DNA of 44,910 nt from Chloroflexi bacterium RBG_13_51_36 (GTDB lineage: Bacteria > Chloroflexota > Dehalococcoidia > GIF9 > AB-539-J10). The first letter of the stretch is position 1, and each line of letters opens with the position of its first letter. The DNA is taken from assembly GCA_001796515.1 (NCBI GenBank), contig MGMS01000017.1, positions 1 to 44,910 on the forward strand. Reading direction: 5' to 3'. Made by a program: the position numbers and the translations under genes. The notes under the pieces were generated by a model. The model saw only the letters and a list, made by a program, of their open reading frames with translations, searched no databases and had not been told where the DNA came from. Shown in pieces: positions 16,401 through 24,624 of the stretch.

Positions 16401-16784
16401 TCAATCGCTCTCAGACTTGCCTTCTCCTTGACTGGAGAACTCTTTCCTCTTCTTGTCCATCTGAGTGACGGGCCATTCACCCCTTTCCATTCTCTCAGTT
16501 ATCTCTTCATAGTCGGGAGTGGATTTCTCACCACCACTCATTCTCTTGTTCCATTCGGCTAATGCCCGGGGGTCGTCACGCATCATGCCTTGGGTCAGGT
16601 CACGGTCGGAAAGAATATCTTCATAGACATCCCTGTATGTCTTCTGCACGGAAAAAGTGGAAAAGATACGCTTGAGATCGCTGCTGCCGCACCCAGGGCA
16701 AAGTGGTGGGGTCACAGCAGAATTCTGCCGATATGAGCTAGTAATTCGGCGACAGGAATCGCACCAGTACTCATAGATAGGCAT
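16401..16784 (-). CDS. FmdB-family zinc ribbon protein (paralog)
   Basis: I start it at the ATG at 16784, which begins the family signature 'MPIYEYWCDSCRRITSSY' and follows AAGGG; the frame extends to 16811, but that codon would lie upstream of the -10 box. The second CxxC is 'PLCPGCGSSDLKRIFSTF'. The 127-residue product shares with its neighbour the pattern of a 'DDPRALAEWNKRM'-like segment after the ribbon, so the two are tandem paralogs. It is the first gene of the fmdB-fmdB-thiE-translin operon. Confidence 0.87.
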   Translation of the reverse strand: MPIYEYWCDSCRRITSSYRQNSAVTPPLCPGCGSSDLKRIFSTFSVQKTYRDVYEDILSDRDLTQGMMRDDPRALAEWNKRMSGGEKSTPDYEEITERMERGEWPVTQMDKKRKEFSSQGEGKSESD

Positions 16785-16801
16785 TTTCCCTTGGCAAGGA
16801 A

Positions 16802-16830
16802 ATTCTAGCACAACTCTTTCCTTCGACCAA
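16802..16830 (-). promoter_or_regulatory. Promoter of the fmdB-fmdB-thiE-translin operon
   Basis: TTGGTC, 17 bases, TAGAAT with a TGn extension just before the -10 box. It sits 18 bases ahead of the ATG at 16784 and fixes that start. Confidence 0.55.
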
Positions 16831-16915
16831 AACGGGCCGTGGGATACGATGATAGCATAAGGGCTTGTGCATCCTTACTGTTGTTAGGGAGCAGCTGAAG
16901 GGCAGCTAGATTCGG

Positions 16916-18109
16916 CTAGGGATAGCCTGGTTCTTTGCCTAGAACTGCGACTGCAGCTACCTGAGGGGGGCCGCCGAAGGTCTGTGATATGCCAAGCTTT
17001 GTATCCTTTAGCTGACGCTCAGTCGATTCAGCCTTGCCCTGGAGTTGTTTGTAGACTTCGTAGGTCATCCTCAGGCCGCTGGCGCCTACCGGGTGCCCAA
17101 AGCACTTCAACCCTCCATCGCTGTTTACGGGCAAACCACCGCCAAGCTCAAAGAAGCCGGAATCGATATCCTCCTTGGATTTACCCTCAGGGCTGAACCC
17201 AAGGAGTTCATAAAGGAGCAACTCTGTGCTGGTAAAGCAATCGTGAATTTCAGCAATATCGATTTGCTCTCGGGGATTCTTGACTCCGGCTTGCGCATAG
17301 GCTTGACGGGACGAATTTATGACCTCCTCAAAATGTAGCCAATCAAAAGCCGGGCGATTCTGAGGAAGCAGAGCAGAATGGGCGGCACCTAAACCCTTTA
17401 TATAGATGGGGTCATCCCTGTAATTCTTTGCTTGACTGGCGGGAACCAAGAGGGCTGAGGCACCACCATCGCTGTTTCCACAGCAGTCGAAGAGGCCCAG
17501 AGGCCAGGCGATAATGGGAGCACTCGTCACCTGTTCGAGGGTTACGCGATTGTGGAAATGAGCCTTGGGACAAAGGCTGCCATTGTGGTGGTTCTTGACC
17601 GCGATCTTGCCAATGATGCGCTTACCTTCCTCGGGGCTCAGTCCGTAGGTGTAGAAATATCGAGTGGCGATCATGCCAAACGAACCAGGCGCAGTGCGGC
17701 GAGCCTCCAGTACTGTGCTCATGCCTCGTCCCGCTCCCAGGCCAGGGAAGCCGGTATCCTTGAGCTTCTCCACACCCAGTGCCAGAACCAAATCGTACAT
17801 ACCGCAAGCGACGCCAAAACAGGCGTTTCTTAGAGCCTCATGTCCGGTGGTGCACCAATTCTCTACCCTGCTCATAGGTATGCCGTGTAGCTTCAATGGT
17901 CCTGCCAGATGAGTACAGCCAATGCCGACCACCGGTTGGGTAACACTCCCATACCAGCAAGCCTGGATATCCTTGGGGTCAATTCCAGCATCTTCGTAAG
18001 CTTCATAGACAGCCTCTATGGCTAGGTCATCGAGCCCAGCATCCCACCTCTCGCCAAACTTGGTGCAGCCCATACCGACGATGGCAACTTTGTCCTTTAT
18101 GCTCTCCAT
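16916..18109 (-). CDS. Thiolase of the SCP-x / acetyl-CoA acetyltransferase type
   Basis: A 397-residue thiolase. The nucleophile is the Cys in 'SRVENWCTTGHEALRNACFG' (about residue 86); the other active-site blocks are 'IAEIHDCFTSTELLLYE' (the HDCF motif of SCP-x thiolases), 'GGLPVNSDGGLKCFGHPVGASG' with the catalytic His. 'GISQTFGGPPQVAAVAVLG' closes the fold. In this subfamily the terminal G-x-G is less strict, as here. It cleaves or forms 3-ketoacyl-CoA, probably of bulky or branched chains. It is last in an operon with a MenB/BadI-like enzyme and an HMG-CoA-synthase-like/DUF35 protein; SCP-x thiolases often work with DUF35 proteins. Confidence 0.92.
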   Translation of the reverse strand: MESIKDKVAIVGMGCTKFGERWDAGLDDLAIEAVYEAYEDAGIDPKDIQACWYGSVTQPVVGIGCTHLAGPLKLHGIPMSRVENWCTTGHEALRNACFGVACGMYDLVLALGVEKLKDTGFPGLGAGRGMSTVLEARRTAPGSFGMIATRYFYTYGLSPEEGKRIIGKIAVKNHHNGSLCPKAHFHNRVTLEQVTSAPIIAWPLGLFDCCGNSDGGASALLVPASQAKNYRDDPIYIKGLGAAHSALLPQNRPAFDWLHFEEVINSSRQAYAQAGVKNPREQIDIAEIHDCFTSTELLLYELLGFSPEGKSKEDIDSGFFELGGGLPVNSDGGLKCFGHPVGASGLRMTYEVYKQLQGKAESTERQLKDTKLGISQTFGGPPQVAAVAVLGKEPGYP

Positions 18110-18135
18110 TTGACTGCCCTCCCTCGTCTATTTGC

Positions 18136-18993
18136 TCACGAGTCTCCCTTTTGGTCACCTTCGTAAACTTCGGGAAACATTTCCCTTCTGCGAAATCTTT
18201 GCCAGTCCGGTTTCTTTTTCTGCCAGAAGGTGTTCTTCCAGTGTTCAGCTTCCTCCGAGGCGTAGTACTTCCACAGGTACTGAGCTGAAACTGCTTCTAT
18301 GCCCCGCATATAGGTAGTGGCAGCGTTGAAGCAAGCCTTGATGCCAGCTATAGCTCCAGGACTTTTCTCCAATATCTCGTCACACCATCTGGCCACTTCC
18401 TCTTCCAACCTATCTGCCGGTACCACCCTGTTCACCAGTCCCATCTCGAGGGCTTCTTGGGCAGTGTACCGGCGGCAGAGATACCAAATCTCCCTGGCTC
18501 TCTTTTCTCCAACTACCATCATTAAATCAATGATACCTAGACCGGGGTCGAAACTTCCCACCAAAGGGCCAGCCTGTCCGAAGATGGCATTTTCGGAAGC
18601 TATCGAGAGGTCACAAATCTGCTGATAGACTTGCCCCCCTCCTATGGCATAACCGTTGACCGCTGCAATAACCGGCTTGGGCATCTCCCGTAGCAGAGTC
18701 TTCACCATTAAATCCTTTTCCAGCATTCCCTTTCGATAGCCAGCTTTTGCTTCCTTGGCGTCACCGCCGGTGCAAAACGCCTTATCGCCGGCGCCCGTAA
18801 ACACCACCACACCCACAGTAGCGTCGCTTGCTGCATCCTCAAAAGCTTTTATCAGTTCGTCCTGGGTGGAGGTGGTAAAAGCGTTATAGGCTTCAGGTCT
18901 ATTTATGATTACCCTAGCTACTCCGGGCCTCTTTTCGTAGATTATGTCTTTGAAATCGAATCCTGGTACCCTTTCCCATTTTCTTTCTGTCAT
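18136..18993 (-). CDS. Crotonase-family enzyme, closest in pattern to MenB/BadI
   Basis: A 285-residue crotonase-fold protein. 'FKDIIYEKRPGVARVIINRPEAYNAF', 'GDKAFCTGGDAKEA', 'PKPVIAAVNGYAIGGGQVYQQICDLSIASENAIFGQAGPLVGSFDPGLG' and 'KRAREIWYLCRRYTAQEALEMGLVNRVVP' follow naphthoate synthase (MenB) and 2-ketocyclohexanecarboxyl-CoA hydrolase (BadI) much more closely than ordinary enoyl-CoA hydratases, including the Asp in GSFD. Those enzymes form or open a six-membered ring next to a CoA thioester. With no other men gene nearby and thiolase and dehydrogenases around, ring opening is the better guess than menaquinone synthesis. It lies between the thiolase and the synthase-like gene, with 24-26 base gaps. 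Confidence 0.85.
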   Translation of the reverse strand: MTERKWERVPGFDFKDIIYEKRPGVARVIINRPEAYNAFTTSTQDELIKAFEDAASDATVGVVVFTGAGDKAFCTGGDAKEAKAGYRKGMLEKDLMVKTLLREMPKPVIAAVNGYAIGGGQVYQQICDLSIASENAIFGQAGPLVGSFDPGLGIIDLMMVVGEKRAREIWYLCRRYTAQEALEMGLVNRVVPADRLEEEVARWCDEILEKSPGAIAGIKACFNAATTYMRGIEAVSAQYLWKYYASEEAEHWKNTFWQKKKPDWQRFRRREMFPEVYEGDQKGDS

Positions 18994-19017
18994 GGCTCAT
19001 CCTTTCCTCTTGATGTC

Positions 19018-20445
19018 TCACCTTATGGGTCGGCATTTCCAAAAATAGTTGTACATGCCCGCTCCTTCGTAAAGCCTCCTGAAAGTCATCTCTACTGGCA
19101 TGTCTATTTTGACTTCGCCAGGGTCACAATCCGTCATAGGAAGATAGGCTCTGGTATTTTGATAGTCAAACTCTGCCCCTATCTGAGGTATTGTAGGGTC
19201 GTCACTTCTGCCAGCCAGGTTATCCAGGGTAAAAGTAAACACCCTCGCTTTTTTATCTGAGAGCCGGACTTCCTCGAAATCATCCCTGCTGCGGCATTTA
19301 TAGCAAACCCTTTCTATCGGGAAAGTGACGGTGCCGCAGTTCTTGCACTTGCTACCGTGCATGCGGATGGCCCAATTACGCTCTCTCCAGCTAGTAGTCG
19401 CCGCCGGGAAGAGCCTGAAGGGTTCACCAGGCTGGGGTGCTAGCAGTCCCCTGTAGCTGAGGTATCTTGCGTAGCTGGAAAGAGGTCTCTTGGAGTTCAT
19501 GTGTCTCTTCACTCCTCTTCTGTTGCCTCTGACCTCTTCAATTTCTTTCGTCACCCTGAGCAGGAAGGCATCGCAACCACTTCCATAGCTAGCCACCAAA
19601 ATCTTGTCACCCGCATTGGCTTCCTCTAGGGCAGCCACAAGCATAAGCAGTGCGTGCGCGCAACCTGTAATGCCTATGTTATTGATAAGCAAGTCTTGAA
19701 GCTGCGTCTTAACATCGAACCCCAGGCGGTGCGCCAGCCCTTGCTGTGCTCTTGACGTGGGAGCATAAAGCACAGCCTTGGTTATATCCTGGACCGCGAG
19801 AGCTTTCTTTCGCAGTAAGCCTGAAATTACCTTCTCCATAATCTCTGTATAGCCATGCTCGATTATGAAGCGATCTTCCCAAGATTGGACATAGGTGTCT
19901 TTGTCTAGTCTCCATACATCGTATAGTTCATTGGACAAGGCATAGCTGCCTTCCACTATGACGGCTGGTCTAGCAGTATTGCCGATCAGCAAGGCTGCCG
20001 CAGCATCGCCAAAGGTCTGTTCGTAGCTTGACCGAGGATAACCTATGCGGCAATCGGAGGCAGTCACCAGGACCTGGCCGGCGGAGCCGCTGATTACTGC
20101 ATCCAACGCTGCTCTGAATGCCTGGGTCGCTGCTCTCAGACTATTGCCAAAGTCAGCGGTAATGATTTCGGGTGGCAGGTCGGCAGCCATGGCCACCAAG
20201 GTGGAGCATTCCTTTTCCTTATAGGGCGAGGTAGTCGAGGCAAAATATAGACCACTCACTTTCTCTCGTTCTAGGCCGCATAGACAGTCAATTGCAGCCT
20301 CGCTTGCCAGGGTGATAGCATCTTCATCGTTATTGGCGACACTTCTTTCGCCCCCGGTTGAGGCACTTTCCCAAGCCTTGGCGATGACTTCCCGAGAGAG
20401 CCGCCATAAAGGTATATAGGCGCCGTACGAAATAATGCCAGCCAT
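19018..20445 (-). CDS. HMG-CoA-synthase-like protein fused to a DUF35 OB-fold/zinc ribbon domain
   Basis: I start at the ATG at 20445 (AAGGAGG upstream), giving 475 residues. Residues about 1-330 have the thiolase-superfamily fold of HMG-CoA synthase ('MAGIISYGAYIPLWRLSREVI', 'GLYFASTTSPYKEKECSTLVA', 'QTFGDAAAALLIG'). The position of the catalytic Cys is occupied by Leu: 'FGNSLRAATQAF' in place of NACYGAT. Residues about 350-475 are a rubredoxin-like ribbon (C-x2-C ... C-x2-C in 'KCKNCGTVTFPIERVCYKC') plus the OB fold of DUF35. DUF35 proteins act as acyl-CoA-binding partners of thiolases and MaoC enzymes. Loss of the Cys argues against HMG-CoA synthesis; a non-covalent acyl-transfer or scaffold role is possible. 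Confidence 0.88.
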   Translation of the reverse strand: MAGIISYGAYIPLWRLSREVIAKAWESASTGGERSVANNDEDAITLASEAAIDCLCGLEREKVSGLYFASTTSPYKEKECSTLVAMAADLPPEIITADFGNSLRAATQAFRAALDAVISGSAGQVLVTASDCRIGYPRSSYEQTFGDAAAALLIGNTARPAVIVEGSYALSNELYDVWRLDKDTYVQSWEDRFIIEHGYTEIMEKVISGLLRKKALAVQDITKAVLYAPTSRAQQGLAHRLGFDVKTQLQDLLINNIGITGCAHALLMLVAALEEANAGDKILVASYGSGCDAFLLRVTKEIEEVRGNRRGVKRHMNSKRPLSSYARYLSYRGLLAPQPGEPFRLFPAATTSWRERNWAIRMHGSKCKNCGTVTFPIERVCYKCRSRDDFEEVRLSDKKARVFTFTLDNLAGRSDDPTIPQIGAEFDYQNTRAYLPMTDCDPGEVKIDMPVEMTFRRLYEGAGMYNYFWKCRPIR

Positions 20446-20559
20446 GAAATGACTCCTCCTTCTATTCGTCTTCGTTGAATCCCTGTGCCATCTTCCTGCC
20501 AAGATCCCCAGTCCCGACTTTCGACAGCCGCCTTTGGGTATGTCTCGGCCGGCGTATAG

Positions 20560-20587
20560 ATTATGCCCATTATCCTGAACTTGTCAA
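20560..20587 (-). promoter_or_regulatory. Promoter of the synthase-like/crotonase/thiolase operon
   Basis: A perfect TTGACA, 16 bases, CATAAT on the minus strand, about 115 bases before the ATG at 20445. The intervening leader shows no clear hairpin. Confidence 0.65.
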
Positions 20588-20678
20588 CGGCGAGAACTTC
20601 CCTTCCCTAGAACGGATTTGGGCCTTGGCTGACAGCAGTGCCTCGAGGTGTTTGGACGCGAACAGGATTCTGCATGGG

Positions 20679-21374
20679 CTACTCCAGGTACAATATCCTG
20701 CTGCAGTTATTGCATTGGATCAAATCACCAGCTCTGGCTTTCTGCCATTGACCTGTAGGTACGGCGATGTGGCATCCCAGACACCTTCCCCTCTCCACCT
20801 TGACTACCGCCTGTCCCATCGCCAACCTGATGCGCTCATAAGTATTGTAGGCTTCGGAATTGATTTGCTGCACCAGCCCATTACGGTCTTCCTTAATCTC
20901 GGCCAGTTCGGCCTCAATCTCGTTTTTCCTTGGCCCCAGAGTCTCTTGTTTCTGTTCCCATTCCTGCTTCATGCGCTCCACTTCTCGAGCGCCGATTGTC
21001 AACGCTGCTTCCATCTCTTCTACCTGGCTCATCAATCCCAATAGGATATCCTCTCGGGTCTTAATCTGGCTCCTAATATTCGTAGCTTCTTTCTCGAGAT
21101 TGACAAGCTCCTTGGGATCCTTGGTCTTGCCACTGTAGAGTTTGCCATTGACCTGTCTGATTTTTTCTTGGAGGTCTTGCAGTTCCCATTCGGAACTCTT
21201 CTGCTTCTTCTTGGCGTTCTCTAGCTGTTCTTTCTGTGACGCAATTCTGGATTCGGCAACGAGCAGGGCCGTGTTGTCGCTTAGCTGATTTTGAACCTCG
21301 TTCAACTCCTGTTGCTTCTTGCGAAGCTCCAGGTCAAGTTGCTGCAACCCGTGAAGTTGCCCTGCCAAACTCAT
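20679..21374 (-). CDS. Coiled-coil protein with C-terminal zinc ribbon (CT398-like)
   Basis: A 231-residue protein whose first 170 residues are a long coiled coil ('LDLELRKKQQELNEVQNQL', 'KKKQKSSEWELQDLQEKI') and whose last 45 residues form a C4 zinc ribbon ('CLGCHIAVPTGQWQKARAGDLIQCNNCSRILY'). This is the architecture of the DUF164/CT398 family, linked to flagellar export and sigma54 in chlamydia and otherwise uncharacterised. No flagellar gene is near. It lies behind gmk on the same strand, about 70 bases apart, and may close that operon. Confidence 0.87.
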   Translation of the reverse strand: MSLAGQLHGLQQLDLELRKKQQELNEVQNQLSDNTALLVAESRIASQKEQLENAKKKQKSSEWELQDLQEKIRQVNGKLYSGKTKDPKELVNLEKEATNIRSQIKTREDILLGLMSQVEEMEAALTIGAREVERMKQEWEQKQETLGPRKNEIEAELAEIKEDRNGLVQQINSEAYNTYERIRLAMGQAVVKVERGRCLGCHIAVPTGQWQKARAGDLIQCNNCSRILYLE

Positions 21375-21446
21375 GTCGGGGCATATTGTAGAAGTGAAAT
21401 GGGGATATTGTCAAAAATACAGTCAGTTCCTCGGGAATCCAGGAGA

Positions 21447-22094
21447 CTAAAGTCTCACAGTACGAGGCTTCGCACGGCATTTTTCAGTGACGATAATAGC
21501 GTCTATCTGGGCTACGACTTCATCAAGCTTGTTCTGGTGACTCGTTATGACATAATCGAAAAGTGGCAAGCTCCTCGCTTCCTCCTTAGCCTTTTCCAGT
21601 CTTAAAGCCAATTCTGCGGGAGACTCACTGCGTCGCCTCTTCAACCTTTTCTCCAGCGCTTCCATCGAAGGAGGCAGGAGGAAAATGAATACCGCTTGGG
21701 GCAGGAGCTTTTTGATAGTAGTAGCACCCTGGACATCTACCTTGACTATTGTATCTATTCCTTTGGACAAAGCCAAAGTCATTTGGGTCTTGGGCACGCC
21801 ATAATAGTTTCCGTAGACATTGGCCCACTCCAGGAATTGGCTCCTGTCTATCATTTGTTGGAATTCCTCCCGGGAAATGAAATGATAATTCACTCCATCC
21901 TTCTCTCTGGCACGCTTAGGGCGTGTAGTGGCGGTGACGACATAGTGAAGTGGGTGCCCTGACCTTCTCATTCTGGTCAGCACAGCATCCTTACCTACTC
22001 CGGAAGGTCCAGAAAGGACGATGAGGACGGGTTGAGAACCTCTGGCGGCTCTTTGCTTCTTATGAAGATTTGACTCAGAGCCTCGGTCAGACAC
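21447..22094 (-). CDS. gmk: Guanylate kinase
   Basis: A 215-residue enzyme phosphorylating GMP to GDP. It has the P-loop 'VLSGPSGVGKDAVL', the GMP-binding segment 'HYVVTATTRPKRAREKDGVNYHFISREEF' with 'EWANVYGNYYGVPK', and 'DVQGATTIKKLLPQAVFIFLLPPSMEALEKRL' before the lid. The N-terminal 20 residues before the P-loop strand are longer than usual, so a later start is possible, but the annotated one overlaps the upstream RemA-like gene by eight bases, as expected for coupled genes. The pairing of a RemA/DUF370 gene with gmk is common in Gram-positive bacteria and Chloroflexota. Confidence 0.95.
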   Translation of the reverse strand: MSDRGSESNLHKKQRAARGSQPVLIVLSGPSGVGKDAVLTRMRRSGHPLHYVVTATTRPKRAREKDGVNYHFISREEFQQMIDRSQFLEWANVYGNYYGVPKTQMTLALSKGIDTIVKVDVQGATTIKKLLPQAVFIFLLPPSMEALEKRLKRRRSESPAELALRLEKAKEEARSLPLFDYVITSHQNKLDEVVAQIDAIIVTEKCRAKPRTVRL

Positions 22095-22368
22095 TTCCTA
22101 GCTCAGCCTTCTCCTCAGACAGTATGGATGTGGTGGCTAATCTGTGAGCGATGGTCTCCGCCGTCACGGCAGCTAACATCATGTGACCAGTGTCAAAAAG
22201 GACAGCGGTCTTTGCCTTCCTGCCGTGAGTGGCGTCAATCAAAAGTCCCTTTTCTTTTACTTCGCGAAGGAGTCGCTTGATTGGTTGTTGATTTATTGAA
22301 AGGAACGCGATTACCCTATTCACAGCTATGACACTACCAAAACCGATGTGAACTAACTCCGTGCACAT
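22087..22368 (-). CDS. DUF370 / RemA-like protein
   Basis: A 93-residue protein with the DUF370 signature 'LVHIGFGSVIAVNRVIAFLSI', 'PIKRLLREVKEKGLLIDATHGRKAKTAVLFDTGHMMLAA'. In Bacillus RemA is a ring-forming DNA-binding activator of matrix genes; in most other groups the gene lies just upstream of gmk, as here. It overlaps gmk by eight bases. The annotation as RemA-like is by family only; a matrix role in this organism is not shown, though the secreted proteins at the right end would be candidate targets to test. Confidence 0.9.
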   Translation of the reverse strand: MCTELVHIGFGSVIAVNRVIAFLSINQQPIKRLLREVKEKGLLIDATHGRKAKTAVLFDTGHMMLAAVTAETIAHRLATTSILSEEKAELGSV

Positions 22369-22403
22369 GCTACCCTCCTGAACTCATTGTACTTAGATAT
22401 TGT

Positions 22404-23750
22404 TTAGTAATTTAGTATTTGCTGTAAGGTCTGCCAGAAGGCTGGATATGATACCTGCGCTGCCTGGGCATCCTTGATGGTGGTCTCTCCCTTGGCTACC
22501 AAAGCGGCTACTGCCAGGGTCATGGCCAATCGATGGTCGAAATGGCTGTCAACCTCTGTGCCTGACAGGAGACTACCGCCATAGATGACCATGCCGTCTG
22601 GCAACGGCTCAATTTTAGCACCCAAGCGGGAAAGCTCGCCCGCCACAGTAGCAATCCTGTCTGATTCCTTCACCCTCAACTCCCCGGCATTCCTGATTAC
22701 AGTCTTTCCTCTAGCAATACAGCCAGCCACCGCTAATACAGGGATCTCGTCAATAAGGCGAGGGATAATGTCGCCGCCGACCTCTATCCCCCTTAAGTCG
22801 CTAGATTGTACCACAATATCGGCTAATGGTTCACCAGCCTCCAGATGCTCGTTATCCATTTTCAGTCTGGCTCCCATAGCCAGGAGAATATCAATGATTC
22901 CTGTTCGTGTGGGGTTGATTCCGCAATCTTTTACACTTATCGTGGCGTTGGAGTGGATGGCCCCGAGAACCAAAAAGTAGGCTGCTGAGCTGATGTCGCC
23001 GGGGATGTGCAGGCTGAGGGGGATTAAAGGGCTACTCAAAGGCAGCAAGGAAATCGAACTTCCCTGACTTTCCAGACTGGCCCCCATCTGTTTGAGCATC
23101 CTTTCTGTATGGTCCCGGGAAGGTACTGTTTGATGCAGGACGGTTTTCCCGTGGGCAAAAAGACCGGCTAATAGGATGGCCGATTTAATCTGAGCACTGG
23201 GAACAGGCAGAGTAAAATCTATCCCATGCAATTCTGTCCCCTTGATAACCAGAGGAGCAAAGGAATCTCGTCCCCTTCCCCGGATATCGGCGCCCATCAA
23301 CCTTAATGGCTCAATCAACCTGCCCATTGGGCGATTACGCAGAGAGGCATCCCCGGTGATAATGGATAGGAAAGGCTGGCTGGCAAGAAGGCCACCCAGA
23401 AGGCGCATCGTGGTAGCGCTATTTCGGGCATCAAGCACGTTGCTGGCTTCCCTAAGACCGTCTTTGCCCGTTCCAGAGACCAATAGAGTGCGTGATTCCC
23501 GCGAACCTTTTCGGCCAATGTTCACCCCTAAGGATTTGAGACATCTAACTGTGGACAGGCAATCTCCTCCTGGAGCGAAATTGTCAATCTCAGCTTTGCC
23601 TTCAGACAAGCTATTCAGGATGGCAGCCCGGTGGGAAATAGACTTGTCACCGGGCAAAACTATCTCCCCCGTCAAGCCGGCACAGGGTTTGATGATTCTT
23701 GTCTCGGCTCTGCGCGAAGACGGCCTCAAGCCGACAGATTGCTCAGCCAT
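22404..23750 (-). CDS. aroA: 3-phosphoshikimate 1-carboxyvinyltransferase (EPSP synthase)
   Basis: A 448-residue shikimate-pathway enzyme that joins PEP to shikimate-3-phosphate. 'LPGDKSISHRAAILNSL' is the PEP/S3P-binding opening, 'RPMGRLIEPLRLMGADI', 'VPSAQIKSAILLAGLFA' and 'LRVKESDRIATVAGEL' are the other family blocks. In the PEP loop, 'RNSATTMRLLGG', the residue equal to Gly96 of E. coli is Ala and that equal to Pro101 is Leu. Its 5' end overlaps tyrA by 25 bases, so the two are coupled; the RemA-gmk genes follow 35 bases later on the same strand. Confidence 0.96.
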   Translation of the reverse strand: MAEQSVGLRPSSRRAETRIIKPCAGLTGEIVLPGDKSISHRAAILNSLSEGKAEIDNFAPGGDCLSTVRCLKSLGVNIGRKGSRESRTLLVSGTGKDGLREASNVLDARNSATTMRLLGGLLASQPFLSIITGDASLRNRPMGRLIEPLRLMGADIRGRGRDSFAPLVIKGTELHGIDFTLPVPSAQIKSAILLAGLFAHGKTVLHQTVPSRDHTERMLKQMGASLESQGSSISLLPLSSPLIPLSLHIPGDISSAAYFLVLGAIHSNATISVKDCGINPTRTGIIDILLAMGARLKMDNEHLEAGEPLADIVVQSSDLRGIEVGGDIIPRLIDEIPVLAVAGCIARGKTVIRNAGELRVKESDRIATVAGELSRLGAKIEPLPDGMVIYGGSLLSGTEVDSHFDHRLAMTLAVAALVAKGETTIKDAQAAQVSYPAFWQTLQQILNY

Positions 23751-24589
23751 TCCAGTCTTGCCTTGTTAGCCTTGGTCAAGGCTTGTTCCAGGCTTTTGTC
23801 TCCCTTAGCCACCAGTTGGCGATACCTCTCCAATTCCTGGCTGAATTTGTCCATCCAGTTGACTATGGCTTCTTGGTTGCTAAGGCAGATATGGGCATTC
23901 ACCTCAGGATTTCCGGAAGCCAGGCGGGTGAGGTCATGATAGCCGGAGGCCGCCAGCTTAGACATCTTGGACCAGGAAGGATTGTCAGTAGTTAGTGATA
24001 CCAGAGCTACCGAAAGCACCATGGGTAGATGGCTGATGCCAGCCACCAGGTTGTCATGCTCTTGAGCATCCATGAAGATAGGTATGGCTCCAAGCTTCTT
24101 GACCATGCCTATCACCGTATCTATTGATTTTGGCGAGGCTTTCTCCGACGGGGTAAGACAATGGGTGCACCCCTGAAATAGTGTCGACCTAGCAGCCTGT
24201 ATGCCATAGGTTTCCCTGCCGGCCATGGGGTGCCCGCCAATAAAATCTACCTTTGGTGGCAATATTTCGGCGGCCCATTTCATGATTTGGACCTTGGTGC
24301 TGCCGACGTCGGTAACGATACAACCAGAACGCAGGTGGGGAGCAATCTTGGAGAAGATTTCCTTTACCGCCAGAACCGGGGTGGCGATGATGACAAATTC
24401 GGCTTGTTTTGCCGCATCTTCCAAGTTAGTTTCGCCTCGATCAATGACGCCTAAACTCAAGGCATTGGTTACGCTTTCCTGGCGACGGCTATAGCCGACT
24501 ATTTCCCATTTAGACCTCTTGCCCCCTTGCCTCAAAGCTAATCCGATTGAGCCGCCGATTAGCCCTAGACCGATAATGGCAACCAACAC
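23726..24589 (-). CDS. tyrA: Prephenate dehydrogenase
   Basis: The enzyme makes 4-hydroxyphenylpyruvate from prephenate with NAD(P). I set the start at the GTG at 24589, giving 287 residues beginning with the Rossmann motif 'VLVAIIGLGLIGGSIGLALRQ'; the open frame continues to 24655, but that stretch contains the promoter. Other blocks are 'DVGSTKVQIM', 'FIGGHPMAGRETYGIQAA' with the catalytic His region, 'NLVAGISHLPMVLSVALV', and 'LAASGYHDLTRLASGNPE'. There is no ACT domain. It leads the tyrA-aroA pair, and its message should be leaderless (six bases from -10 box to GTG). Confidence 0.94.
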   Translation of the reverse strand: MLVAIIGLGLIGGSIGLALRQGGKRSKWEIVGYSRRQESVTNALSLGVIDRGETNLEDAAKQAEFVIIATPVLAVKEIFSKIAPHLRSGCIVTDVGSTKVQIMKWAAEILPPKVDFIGGHPMAGRETYGIQAARSTLFQGCTHCLTPSEKASPKSIDTVIGMVKKLGAIPIFMDAQEHDNLVAGISHLPMVLSVALVSLTTDNPSWSKMSKLAASGYHDLTRLASGNPEVNAHICLSNQEAIVNWMDKFSQELERYRQLVAKGDKSLEQALTKANKARLEWLSNLSA

Positions 24590-24595
24590 GGCATC

Positions 24596-24624
24596 ATTAT
24601 AGCAGCGCAAGGCTAGGCTGTCAT
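24596..24624 (-). promoter_or_regulatory. Promoter of tyrA-aroA
   Basis: ATGACA, 17 bases, perfect TATAAT. The -35 box is the CAATGACA end of a repeat-like segment (24620-24645). The GTG start comes six bases after the -10 box, so transcription must begin at or next to the start codon. Confidence 0.7.

Noticed and set aside
18136-18993. Naphthoate synthase (menB) for menaquinone
   Set aside because: The sequence pattern would allow it, but no other men gene is near and the operon holds thiolase and acyl-CoA enzymes, so I give no gene symbol.
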